From: Agarivorans gilvus
GTDB lineage: Bacteria; Pseudomonadota; Gammaproteobacteria; Enterobacterales; Celerinatantimonadaceae
Assembly: GCF_001420915.1 (NCBI RefSeq)
Contig: NZ_CP013021.1
Span: 1,760,501-1,824,500, forward strand
Direction of reading: 5' to 3'
Length of the DNA stretch: 64,000 nt
The translations under genes were made by a program, and so were the position numbers. Every line of letters starts with the position of its first letter. Positions within the stretch are counted from its first letter, which is position 1. The notes beneath the pieces were generated by a model. That model had not been told where the DNA came from. It did no database searches and saw nothing but the letters and a program-made list of their open reading frames with translations. Below are positions 1 to 8,196 of the stretch, piece by piece.

Positions 1-34
1 TATTTAGGATCAAGATCCCTGCAAAGTTTTAACC

Positions 35-105
35 GCCACTAAAGGGTGGCTTGCTCTCCGGCAAGCCCCTTTAATTTGAACATCTTGCGCCAGCCAAGGC
101 TGGCG
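35..105 (+). other. Three consecutive stem-loops in the tolC leader
   Basis: Three GC-rich inverted repeats sit back to back just before tolC: GCCAC/GTGGC (35-39 with 46-50), GGCTTGC/GCAAGCC (48-54 with 61-67) and CGCCAGCC/GGCTGGCG (88-95 with 98-105). The first two share bases 48-50 and so are mutually exclusive if both form in RNA. None has a following T tract, so they are not ordinary terminators. They could be 5'-UTR structure or small palindromic repeat elements. Function unknown. Confidence 0.4.
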
Positions 106-121
106 TCTCAAGGAACAGACA

Positions 122-1447
122 ATGACATTGAAGCTAAAATCGCTATTGCTAAGTACTGCCTTAGCAGCCAGCTTTGCTGTATCAGCAGACGACCTGCTAC
201 AGATTTACCAATTGGCAGAAACTCGCGATCCACAGATTTTACAAAGTAAGGCCGATCGCGACCAAGCCTTTGAAAATATCACCGAGCAACGCGCCGCCTT
301 ATTGCCACAAATTGGTTTTAGTGCCGGTGCCAGCTACACCGCTACCGATAATCAGGCCATCGACAGCATCAGCAATACTCAAGCCTCCTTAGGTTTGCAG
401 CAAGCGCTGTATTCGCCCAGCTCATGGAAGAACCTGAGCATTAGTGAAATGAGTGCCGCGCAAGCCGATGCCCGCTACCAAGCTGCTCAGCAACAGCTGA
501 TGATGCGAGTCAGCGAGGCTTACTTTGCCGTGCTGAGTGCGCTTGACCAGCTTAATTTTACCGCCGCCAACAAACTGGCCGTGGCGCGCCAGTTAGAGCA
601 AACCAAACAACGCTTTCAAGTAGGGCTAACTGCAATTACCGATGTGCATGAAGCACAAGCGGAATACGACCGTACTCTAGCCGAAGAAATTCAAGCGATG
701 AACAGTCTGAGTAATAGCTACGAAGGCTTACGCGAAATAACCGGCTTGGAACATCGCCAACTCAGCTTGTTAAACGCCGATTATTTCTCGGCGCAACCAC
801 CCAAGGGCGACAGCCAAGCTTGGTTAGAGCAGGCCAATCAACACAATCTGCAATTACAAGCGAATCGGATTGCCAAGCAGATTGCCGAACAGCAAATTAA
901 GCTGGCCCAAACCGGCCACCAGCCCACGCTTAACCTGGCGGCCTCGCTGGGCTATGACAACAATAGCTACGGTAACGACAACTACGACCGAAGCAATGGT
1001 GGCTCAGCCAATAGTGGCACCATTGGCCTAGACTTTTCATTACCGCTTTATAGTGGTGGGGCTATTTCTTCGCAAGTTAAACAAGCGCAATTAGCCTACA
1101 TCTCGGCTAGCGAAGCCTTAGAACAACGCTTTCGCAGCGTACAAAGCCAAACCAACTCTTTATTAAACAACGTTAATGCCAGCGTTAGCTCGATCAAAGC
1201 CTACCAACAGACAGTCGTTTCTTCTCAAAGTGCGCTAGCTGCTACCGAAGCGGGATTTGAAGTGGGCACCCGCACCATAGTTGATGTGCAAGATGCGACG
1301 CGTAACCTGTATTCGGCCAAGAGCCAACTGGCCAATGCCCGTTACAACTACATTCTGAATGTACTTTATTTGAAGCAAACCGCCGGAAGCCTCAACCCAG
1401 AAGATTTAAAACAGATCAATGCCGGCTTAATGCAGCCCAGTGACTAA
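122..1447 (+). CDS. tolC: TolC family outer membrane efflux channel
   Basis: 441-residue outer membrane channel of the TolC family. The trimer forms an outer membrane barrel plus periplasmic tunnel used by tripartite efflux pumps and type I secretion systems. A Sec signal peptide covers about residues 1-22, ending S-A before DDLLQIY. The rest has the typical duplicated, Gln/Ala-rich coiled-coil pattern; family-conserved stretches include the region around FQVGLTAITDVHEAQAEYD and the mirror-image repeat EVGTRTIVDVQDA. The start is supported by AAGGA at 110-114. A terminator follows at 1533. It is the likely housekeeping TolC, distinct from the lap-linked OMP at 33.4-34.7 kb. Confidence 0.93.
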   Translation: MTLKLKSLLLSTALAASFAVSADDLLQIYQLAETRDPQILQSKADRDQAFENITEQRAALLPQIGFSAGASYTATDNQAIDSISNTQASLGLQQALYSPSSWKNLSISEMSAAQADARYQAAQQQLMMRVSEAYFAVLSALDQLNFTAANKLAVARQLEQTKQRFQVGLTAITDVHEAQAEYDRTLAEEIQAMNSLSNSYEGLREITGLEHRQLSLLNADYFSAQPPKGDSQAWLEQANQHNLQLQANRIAKQIAEQQIKLAQTGHQPTLNLAASLGYDNNSYGNDNYDRSNGGSANSGTIGLDFSLPLYSGGAISSQVKQAQLAYISASEALEQRFRSVQSQTNSLLNNVNASVSSIKAYQQTVVSSQSALAATEAGFEVGTRTIVDVQDATRNLYSAKSQLANARYNYILNVLYLKQTAGSLNPEDLKQINAGLMQPSD

Positions 1448-1532
1448 AGCGCTATTCCCTAGCCAATGATGGCATAGGGGAAACGCCCCCTCTGCAGAAC
1501 AACTCCTTTGAAGCCTTGAATTTTGCTTCGCT

Positions 1533-1564
1533 ATCCAGTCGCCTCTGCTACTGGATTTTTTTAT
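1533..1564 (+). terminator. Rho-independent terminator of tolC
   Basis: Inverted repeat ATCCAGT/ACTGGAT (1533-1539 with 1550-1556) followed directly by a T-rich tract. It lies 86 bases after the tolC stop codon and faces the convergent ubiI gene. Confidence 0.8.
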
Positions 1565-1578
1565 TTAAGCGAGGTCGT

Positions 1579-2793
1579 TTATGCCGATTTAACCGCAGCG
1601 CGTTTGGGTAGATCTCCGGCTAAACCCAAGGCGCGCAGCATCGCCTGACGTTTCAAAGGCTCGGCCTTATCCACCACACTCATGCCCACGCCGCGTAACA
1701 GTTTTAATGCGGGATTGGCATTGCCAAAAATGCGCTTGAAAAACTCCATCGCGGCAATCATCTGGCTGGCCTCGCTCTTGCGCCAACGCTCGAAATGACG
1801 CAGGTTGGCGTAATCGCCTAGGTTTTTACCGGCTTGCTGTAAGTCAATTAACTGCTCGGCCAAGGCGGCGGCATCCATCAAGCCTAAGTTCACCCCCTGC
1901 CCAGCTAAGGGGTGAATAGTATGGGCGGCGTCACCAATCAAGACAAAACCTTTACCGGCAAAGTCTCGCGCATAACGCATGCGTAAGGGAAACGCACCCA
2001 ACTCACCCACTCGCTGACACAAACCTAAGCGATGATCAAAGGCCATGGTGAGTTGCTTATTGAAGTCTTGTTCGCTAAGGCTTTGTAGTGCGCTAGCTCG
2101 CTCAGGTGAGACCGACCAAACGATTGAGCAATGATGCGGGTCACTAAGGGGTAAAAAGGCTAAGGGGCCTTCGGGGCTAAATATTTGTCGAGCACAGCTT
2201 TGATGTGCTTCGCTGGTTTTGATGGTGGCCACAATGGCAGTGTGTTGGTAGTCCCAATAGCTTAGCGGTACCGCCAGTTGCTCACGCAGCCAGGAATTTG
2301 CGCCATCGGCGGCCACCAACAGCTTACAACTTATGGCTTGACCATTGGCAAAACTCAACCAAGATTCGCTGTCACCACGGTGTAGCTTGTCCACCGCTTG
2401 CTCAATAAAGACCACATTGCTTTGCTGGCTTACTCGCTGCCATAAGGCATACCGCACGATGTCGTTTTCAACGATGTGGCCTAGTTCATCTACCAGCAGT
2501 TGCTCGGCCTGAAAACGAATTTTAGCAAAACTGTCTTGCTCCCATACTTGCATATCATGGTAGGGCGCCACACGTTGCTCACAAATACTTTGCCATACTC
2601 CCAACGAGCTTAAGAAACCTTGCGAAGATAAACTAATCGCGCTCACTCGCAGGCTGTAGTCTTGCAAGAGTGGAGCTTGGGCAGGTTTAGGCTCAACGAT
2701 GGCAATCTTAAGCGGGCTATCAGCCAGCGCGGCCGCTAACGCCAAGCCCACCATGCCACCGCCAATAATGGCAATATCTACTGTTTGCATCAC
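1579..2793 (-). CDS. ubiI: FAD-dependent ubiquinone biosynthesis hydroxylase UbiI (VisC)
   Basis: 404-residue flavoprotein monooxygenase of the UbiH/UbiI/UbiF family. UbiI introduces the C5 hydroxyl on the aromatic ring in aerobic ubiquinone synthesis. Visible features are the N-terminal Rossmann FAD motif IIGGGMVG (about residues 8-15), the central AADGANS motif, and the C-terminal FVLIGDAAHTIHPLAGQG motif that binds FAD ribityl/pyrophosphate. It is the last gene of the leftward ygfB-pepP-ubiH-ubiI cluster, 15 bases after ubiH. The order matches E. coli, which is the main reason to call it UbiI rather than another paralogue. Confidence 0.9.
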   Translation of the reverse strand: MMQTVDIAIIGGGMVGLALAAALADSPLKIAIVEPKPAQAPLLQDYSLRVSAISLSSQGFLSSLGVWQSICEQRVAPYHDMQVWEQDSFAKIRFQAEQLLVDELGHIVENDIVRYALWQRVSQQSNVVFIEQAVDKLHRGDSESWLSFANGQAISCKLLVAADGANSWLREQLAVPLSYWDYQHTAIVATIKTSEAHQSCARQIFSPEGPLAFLPLSDPHHCSIVWSVSPERASALQSLSEQDFNKQLTMAFDHRLGLCQRVGELGAFPLRMRYARDFAGKGFVLIGDAAHTIHPLAGQGVNLGLMDAAALAEQLIDLQQAGKNLGDYANLRHFERWRKSEASQMIAAMEFFKRIFGNANPALKLLRGVGMSVVDKAEPLKRQAMLRALGLAGDLPKRAAVKSA

Positions 2794-2808
2794 GTTGTCC
2801 TAATCCAA

Positions 2809-4004
2809 TTATCGAGAAAATAAACCAAGGCTTTGTTTAGCCAATAACAACTTAAAACTGGGGCAAAGCTGCATCGCCATTAGCCCTAAATTACGCGGTA
2901 TCACCGAGCTTTTATCGCTACTAGCAAACACACTGGCAAGACCGGCGGTCATGGCGATGGTGCGCTGAATATCGTCTTGGCGTAGTTGTTGATAAGCGTC
3001 CAACAGGCTATGCGCGCCCAAATCTAGCCCTTGCTGCCACTGTTGTAATAGTAGTGGCGCCAGAGCTGCCACATCACGCAGCGCCAAATTAAAACCTTGG
3101 CCGGCAATAGGATGCAAACTGTGGGCAGCATTGCCTATTAGCAACATACGATGCGCAAATAAACGAGGGTAATAACGCAATACCAAGGGATAAGCGGCTC
3201 GCTTACCCACCGCAATAAAGCGCCCGGCGCGATAACCAAAGGCTTGTTGTAACTCGCTTAGAAAGACCTGCTCATCGGCGCTTTGCAAGCGCTTGGCTTG
3301 CTCGGCTTCTAAGGACCATACCACCGACCAACGCTGCTCGCTCATGGGCAACAATGCTAAGGGCCTTGTTCGGTAAAACGCTCAAAGGCCCGTCCGGCGG
3401 GATCCTGATCGGCCTGAACGTTGGCTATCAGCGCATACTTGGCAAAATCATGTTGCTGCTGATTTCCAATTTTTTGGCCAACTAAAGAGTCGGCACCATC
3501 GGCACCAATTAATAAACTGCCACTCAGGCATTGCTGGTCATCTAGCTCTAGCAGCACCTGCTGTTGCTGCTGCTCAATGTGCTTCACTCGGGCTGGGCAA
3601 AACAGACTAATGCCTTGGCGCTGAGCGAGCTGTTGATGCAGCTCTCGTCCGGCATGTTCCAGCTCAATCACCTGACCGAGAGCGTCCAAGTGATACTCGT
3701 CGGCTTGCATGCTGGTCCAGCCGCAATGACCTCGGTCAGACACATGAATATGCTCGATGGCACAGCCATAGGGCGCCATATTCGACCACAAACCTTGCTG
3801 CTGAAACCAACGCAGCGAGCCCGCAGACAAGGCTATTGCTCGCCCATCAAAGCCCGGATGCTGGCCAAAGTTCAATTCAGCCGCTTCAATTAAAGCAATC
3901 TTTAAGGGCTTAGCGCTGGGCGTTTGGCTTAAGGCCAAGGCTAGGCTGGCACCGGTCATACCGGCACCAACAATGATAATGTCGAAGTGTTGCGGCTGGC
4001 TCAT
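2809..4004 (-). CDS. ubiH: 2-octaprenyl-6-methoxyphenol hydroxylase UbiH, interrupted by a one-base frameshift
   Basis: FAD monooxygenase for the C6 hydroxylation step of ubiquinone synthesis. It reads as two pieces: 4004-3357 carries the FAD motif IIVGAGMTG and LIGADGADSLVG, ending ..FTEQGP-stop; 3354-2809 carries the rest, including LLIGNAAHSLHPIAGQG. Restoring one base at 3361-3363, where GGG replaces an expected GGGG, joins them as EQGPLALLPMS, the family motif also seen in neighbouring UbiI (EGPLAFLP). The repaired protein has 398 residues, the usual length. The start lies 2 bases after the pepP stop. A sequencing error is more likely than a true pseudogene because both halves are well conserved. 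Confidence 0.85.
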
Positions 4005-4006
4005 AG

Positions 4007-5299
4007 TTAACTCGCCATTAAGGCTTCAATTTCTTCAATGGTTTTAGGCACGTCGGCGGTGAGAATTTCACAGCCCTGCTCGGTCACCACCACATCGTCT
4101 TCAATACGAATCCCCATGCCTTTGTATTCGGCGGGTACGTCGGCGTCATGCGGAATATACAGCCCCGGCTCAATGGTTAAGGCCATGCCTGGCTGCAAGG
4201 GACGACTACGCTTAACATCGTGATAGTCACCCACGTCGTGAACATCAATCCCCAACCAGTGCCCTAAGCCATGCATGTAGTAGGCTTTATAGGCTTCAGA
4301 CTCGATCAGTTGACTCACCTCACCCTGCATAATGCCCAGATCTACCAAACCTTGAACCATGATATTTAATACCACTTGGTTTATCTGGTAGATAGACACC
4401 TCTGGTTTAATCATCTCTAAGGCGGCTAACTGGGCAGACAATACTACATTATAGAGCTTGGCCTGAGGCTCACTAAACTTACCGTTTACCGGAAAAGTGC
4501 GAGTGATATCACCGGCGTACATTTGATACTCGGCGCCAGCATCAATCAGCACCAAGTCACCGTCTTCCATTAGGCTATGGTTTTCGGTGTAATGCAGAAT
4601 ACAGGCATTCTCGCCCGCGCCAATAATGGTGCCATAGGCCGGTGAACGCGCGCCAGCCATCAAGAATTCGTGGTGGATTTCGGCTTCCAATTGGTATTCC
4701 CACATACCCACTTGGCAGCTGCGCATGGCGCGGCAGTGTCCCGCCGCAGAGATTTCTCCGGCGCGGCGCATTAAGGCCACTTCTTCAGCCGATTTAATCA
4801 AGCGCATTTCATCAACTATTGGCCGCCAATCTTCAATTACACTCGGCGCTTGCCAACCGTGACGCAGGCCATTACGCAATAGCTCTACAGCGGCCAAAAT
4901 TTGCTGATCATAAGCAGGATAACGCCCTTGCGCCATATACAGCTTACTTAGGCCATTTAGCTCAAGGTGCAGGTGTTCAGCCATGTCTTCAATGGCTAAG
5001 GCTTTATCCACTTCTAAGCTGGCCAAGGCTTGCTCTTGTCCCAGTCGCCGCCCCTGCCATATTTCTGCGAGCTTATCTTTGCGACGATTAAACAAGACAC
5101 TACGCTGAGTATCGCCTTGCTTAATCAACAGCAATACAGCATTGGGCTCGTTAAAACCGCTGAAATAGAAAAAGTCGCTATCCTGTCGAAATGGATATTC
5201 AGTATCACGACTGCGGGTTTGCTCTTCGGCTGCAACAAAAATCGCAGCGCTGTTGTCTGACATAGCGGCAAATAACTGCTGACGGCGTTTTATAAACAC
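4007..5299 (-). CDS. pepP: Xaa-Pro aminopeptidase PepP
   Basis: 430-residue proline aminopeptidase of the M24B family. It removes N-terminal residues from peptides with proline at position 2, using two Mn ions in the cytoplasm. Metal ligands are visible in order: DAGAEY, GDITRTFP, HGLGHWLG, TIEPGLY and IRIEDDV. The N-terminal AMP_N domain begins FIKRRQQLF. The start codon is GTG, preceded by GGAG. It lies between ygfB (about 24 bases upstream) and ubiH (2 bases downstream) in one leftward operon. Confidence 0.93.
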   Translation of the reverse strand: MFIKRRQQLFAAMSDNSAAIFVAAEEQTRSRDTEYPFRQDSDFFYFSGFNEPNAVLLLIKQGDTQRSVLFNRRKDKLAEIWQGRRLGQEQALASLEVDKALAIEDMAEHLHLELNGLSKLYMAQGRYPAYDQQILAAVELLRNGLRHGWQAPSVIEDWRPIVDEMRLIKSAEEVALMRRAGEISAAGHCRAMRSCQVGMWEYQLEAEIHHEFLMAGARSPAYGTIIGAGENACILHYTENHSLMEDGDLVLIDAGAEYQMYAGDITRTFPVNGKFSEPQAKLYNVVLSAQLAALEMIKPEVSIYQINQVVLNIMVQGLVDLGIMQGEVSQLIESEAYKAYYMHGLGHWLGIDVHDVGDYHDVKRSRPLQPGMALTIEPGLYIPHDADVPAEYKGMGIRIEDDVVVTEQGCEILTADVPKTIEEIEALMAS

Positions 5300-5323
5300 A
5301 GCAACTCCTTGGCTTGTAGCTTT

Positions 5324-5887
5324 TTAATGTAGCGTGGGTTGTTGTTGATCGGCGTCGTTTCCGGCGAGGTGAGCGAAGATAGTAATCGCTCCTATGCGAA
5401 CATATTCAACAACTTGGAATAAGGCCTGTTCGTTTTCTTCGTCTTCATCAAGATCCGAAGACAATTGGCTAATTTCGGTAAAATCTTTAATTAATTCCTG
5501 AACGTCTTCGGCCAGCTTGTTAAGGTCGTTTTGCACTACCCCAAAGCCCACCAAAAAGCTCTGCACCCATTGGGCCAGCGCTTCGGTACGTTCTTCTACC
5601 AGCGCTTCATCTTCCGGTAGCATTAACTGAAAGCCTAACAAGCTGTCGCTCATTCCACTGTGGGTGGCTTCCATGACTATTTTAAGTTTGTTTTTAATTT
5701 CGACTGGCAGCCCCTGACCATCGTTAATCAGTTGATTCATTTGGCTCATCCAGTCGCCATTACTCGGCAAACCGGCGGCTAACAGGCCGCTCAGTAAACC
5801 ATGTACTTCTGCTGGGCTAACCATGACTTTAGAACTGAGTAGCAGTTCTCCCAGCGCTTCATAATCTGGATATACGATTTTACTCAC
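5324..5887 (-). CDS. ygfB: UPF0149 family protein YgfB
   Basis: 187-residue helical protein of the UPF0149/YgfB family, first gene of the ygfB-pepP-ubiH-ubiI cluster. The N-terminus SKIVYPDYEALGELL and the motif VHGLLSGLL(A/C)AG are typical of YgfB. I chose the GTG at 5887, which has an AGG Shine-Dalgarno 8 bases upstream, over the GTG at 5896, which overlaps that site. The C-terminus has an acidic stretch DLDEDEENEQ. The family often sits beside pepP; its biochemical role is not visible from sequence. Confidence 0.88.
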   Translation of the reverse strand: MSKIVYPDYEALGELLLSSKVMVSPAEVHGLLSGLLAAGLPSNGDWMSQMNQLINDGQGLPVEIKNKLKIVMEATHSGMSDSLLGFQLMLPEDEALVEERTEALAQWVQSFLVGFGVVQNDLNKLAEDVQELIKDFTEISQLSSDLDEDEENEQALFQVVEYVRIGAITIFAHLAGNDADQQQPTLH

Positions 5888-5977
5888 AATAAACACCTAA
5901 GGACTGTTAATCAGCTAATCCTAACACTGCTTAAGTTTAGCAGCCATGTTAAAGATAGATTTAACCGCTGCAACAAG

Positions 5978-6583
5978 CTAATTTTGCAGGGCTTGTTTTA
6001 ACTGCTGGCGGCGCGCCCTAACCCGTTCGATATACTGCTCGCGAAACAGCTTAATTAGACTGCTTTCCTGCTGACGAATAAAGCGAGCCGATAAGTGAGT
6101 GGCCTTGGTAAACTGCAAACACAGTTGCGGATAAGGGTCACGCTTGTTGTCAATTTTCCGGCAAATCCTTGCTTCAAACTGATGTTCATAACCCTGCTCA
6201 CTGCAGTTATTACTTAAGGCTGCAAACTCTTCTTGTGCATCCTTGGGGAGGTACTCAATCACCTTGGCTAAGTCTTGGTTAAAGAAAATACGGCCAATTA
6301 AAATCTTACTGGAAATCGGCAGCGGTTCAGCAGACGAGCGCCATTGAATACGACAACCACCTTCAGAAATATCGAGTACTGGAAACACATAGTCACCAAT
6401 ATGCATCATCGGTAAAAACTGCCCTAAATGAGCATCTTTGATTTCCGAAGGTTTACGACCTTGAGCAGCCACCTTAGCGACTTTGGCATTCAGCATCTTG
6501 ATTAATAACTGAATTAAGCGCACCGGATAAACAATGCGATAAAATCTACGGCGTTCGTCGGCGAAACGCTCTGCTTGCGCCAT
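5978..6583 (-). CDS. PilZ-domain protein, probable c-di-GMP receptor
   Basis: 201-residue cytoplasmic protein with no signal peptide or membrane segment. The two PilZ c-di-GMP-binding elements are present: an Arg-rich RRRFYR (R12xxxR16) near the N-terminus and DISEGG at residues 71-76, which fits D/NxSxxG. About 55 residues separate them, longer than in minimal PilZ domains. The C-terminus is a basic helix rich in Arg, Lys and Gln. It is transcribed away from zapA. Binding of c-di-GMP is inferred from the motifs. It may connect with the c-di-GMP-controlled adhesin system at 30-44 kb, but nothing in the sequence links them directly. Confidence 0.75.
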   Translation of the reverse strand: MAQAERFADERRRFYRIVYPVRLIQLLIKMLNAKVAKVAAQGRKPSEIKDAHLGQFLPMMHIGDYVFPVLDISEGGCRIQWRSSAEPLPISSKILIGRIFFNQDLAKVIEYLPKDAQEEFAALSNNCSEQGYEHQFEARICRKIDNKRDPYPQLCLQFTKATHLSARFIRQQESSLIKLFREQYIERVRARRQQLKQALQN

Positions 6584-6789
6584 GTTTTTTACTTTCCTAA
6601 CAACAAATAAGCGGGCGGAGTAGCAACTTCAGTGCGAACTGAAGCGAAATTGCTCAACATGGTGGACAAATAAGCTTATTTATTCAAGCAATTGTGTTGG
6701 CTTTTATGGCACTCAACATAAGATTTGTACAGCTTTACAGCAAACTGTTCGTTATTAGCGCAGCAGGTAGCCTAGCGTCTCTTCAATGG

Positions 6790-6818
6790 TTGCAAGTTAA
6801 TGCCTCGCGCTATATATT
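6790..6818 (+). promoter_or_regulatory. Predicted sigma-70 promoter of zapA
   Basis: TTGCAA at 6790-6795 and TATATT at 6813-6818 with a 17-base spacer. The expected start of transcription is about 25 bases before the zapA ATG. Confidence 0.6.
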
Positions 6819-6850
6819 CACTCGAGAATAGAGTTTAGCTAAGGCGAATC

Positions 6851-7159
6851 ATGGCGCAGGGCGTAGACATAATATTGTTAGGCAAGAACTACCGAGTTGC
6901 TTGCCCGGAAGGTGAAGAAGATAAGCTTCGCCGAGCCGCAGACGAATTATCCCAGCGCTTAGCCACTCTGAAAGAAAAAACCAGAGTTAATAGCACCGAG
7001 CACTTAGCCATAATGGTGGGTTTGCATCTCGCTTACGAGCTGCATAAAGAACAAGCCCAGAATCAGAATTATGCTGATAACATGAATCAGCGCATAGTAG
7101 AGCTACAACGCACCATTGAACGCGCTTTGTTAGAACAAAGCCAACCCAACATTGACTAG
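6851..7159 (+). CDS. zapA: Cell division protein ZapA
   Basis: 102-residue FtsZ-ring-associated protein that cross-links FtsZ protofilaments at midcell. The N-terminal domain (GVDIILLGKNYRVACPEGEEDKL) matches the family's small globular head, followed by a long helical coiled coil (from about residue 45) ending in a Glu/Arg/Gln-rich tail. Length is typical. It lies directly upstream of 6S RNA, as in E. coli and many other gammaproteobacteria. Confidence 0.92.
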   Translation: MAQGVDIILLGKNYRVACPEGEEDKLRRAADELSQRLATLKEKTRVNSTEHLAIMVGLHLAYELHKEQAQNQNYADNMNQRIVELQRTIERALLEQSQPNID

Positions 7160-7199
7160 CTATTTGAAGCTTTACTACAGTGTAAATTAGAGAGTTTAA

Positions 7200-7378
7200 A
7201 ATTCCTGGGGTGTTCGCCAGTTGGTGATGTCCCTGAGCCGATAATTGTATCTTAAGGGTAACTTTTTTCTGCTACTGAGCATGCTCAGCTCGACTGAGAA
7301 GCCTACGGTATGAGACTTGTTTCCCGCCTTGAACCACATGGTTCAAGGGCTAAAACCAACAGCGGCACTCTGGGTACT
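7200..7378 (+). ncRNA. ssrS: 6S RNA
   Basis: Conserved 6S RNA blocks are present in order: TGTTCGCCAG, CCCTGAGCCGATA, GAGCATGCTCAG, CTGAGAAGCCT, CCTTGAACCACATGGTTCAAGG and GCGGCACTCTGGG. The ends can form the closing stem, with CCTGGGGTGT near 7204 pairing (with wobbles) to GCACTCTGGG near 7375. 6S RNA mimics an open promoter, binds sigma-70 RNA polymerase and accumulates in stationary phase. It sits just after zapA as expected. Its usual partner gene fau is 5.4 kb further on. The exact ends are estimates. Confidence 0.93.
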
Positions 7379-7504
7379 TTTTCAAGCTTGATAAGCTCAA
7401 AACAACTCCCATAAACCACATAAAATGCAAGTAATTTGGATTACTGTGAAAAGTGCTACATTCAATCACCTCACGAATGAATGATTGAATGCTTCAAGTA
7501 AGTA

Positions 7505-7790
7505 TCAGGCGATATAGCCATCTAGCCCTTTAAAAGAAGAGTAGCCATCATCCACCATCACAGTCGAACCATTAATAGCACTCGCTTCTGGAAAAGATAA
7601 ATAGCATCAGCAATTTCTGTCGGCTCAATAATTCGTCCTTTCATATGGAGTTTACCGCCGCTCTCTTCGCTTGGTTTATCAATCATTGCGGTTTAACCCA
7701 GCCCGGTGCAACAGACAATACACGAATGCTAAAAGGCGATAGCTCTCTTGCCATTGCTTGAGTTGCCATGCACACACCACCTTATAAAAG
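7505..7790 (-). pseudogene. Remnant of a short-chain dehydrogenase/reductase (pteridine reductase-like)
   Basis: On the minus strand three short reading-frame pieces line up as the C-terminal part of an SDR enzyme: AMARELSPFSIRVLSVAPGW, then KLHMKGRIIEPTEIADAIY, then EASAINGSTVMVDDGYSS, ending at a TGA (7507-7505). Frame changes and a stop separate them, and the N-terminal Rossmann half and catalytic YxxxK are not recognisable. This is real decay, since more than one lesion is needed, unlike the single-base breaks in six other genes. It follows 6S RNA at the edge of the accessory insert. Nothing else is visible between 7384 and 7887. Confidence 0.75.
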
Positions 7791-7887
7791 TTCTTACTAA
7801 GAAATTCACCAAAGGCCTCTTAACAGCGAAGTAAAAAAGCCTTTAACGAAGGTGTTTGAGCTAGTTTAACCGAGCACGGCTTAGTTT

Positions 7888-8142
7888 TTACTTTTTGTCT
7901 TTTTTGTTGTTTTTATCATGGCCTTTACCGGGGTTGTTGTCGCCATGAACACTGCGGTTTTCTTTATCTCCTTTACCCTTGTTGTCGGACTGGCAATCTT
8001 TAGATTGCATCTGCACATTATCGCCATCTAAGCGAATACAATCTTTATTAATCTCCAGTTTATCTGTTGATACCGAAACATCAGCCTGAGCCAGCCATAC
8101 CGGGAGCAGCAGTAAGCAGAACAAGCCTGTAAGTTTTTTCAT
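7888..8142 (-). CDS. Small secreted protein of unknown function, charged C-terminus
   Basis: 84 residues. A clear Sec signal peptide (MKKLTGLFCLLLLPVWLAQA) is followed by a short core with two cysteines (KDCIRLDG and SKDCQSD) that could form a disulfide, then a low-complexity Asp/Lys/Gly/Asn tail ending in DKNNKKDKK. I do not recognise a family. The tail resembles disordered, possibly cation-binding, periplasmic peptides, which is only an impression. An AAGG-like ribosome site precedes the ATG. It is downstream of, and may be co-transcribed with, the binding-protein gene at 8197-9012. Confidence 0.6.
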   Translation of the reverse strand: MKKLTGLFCLLLLPVWLAQADVSVSTDKLEINKDCIRLDGDNVQMQSKDCQSDNKGKGDKENRSVHGDNNPGKGHDKNNKKDKK

Positions 8143-8196
8143 AACACGCCATCCTTATCTATATCTATGGGGGATCCCTGTAAGTCTAGGTTATGT

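Noticed and set aside
46..249. 67-codon frame overlapping the tolC start
   Set aside because: It runs through the leader hairpins and into tolC in another frame; tolC is the clear gene.
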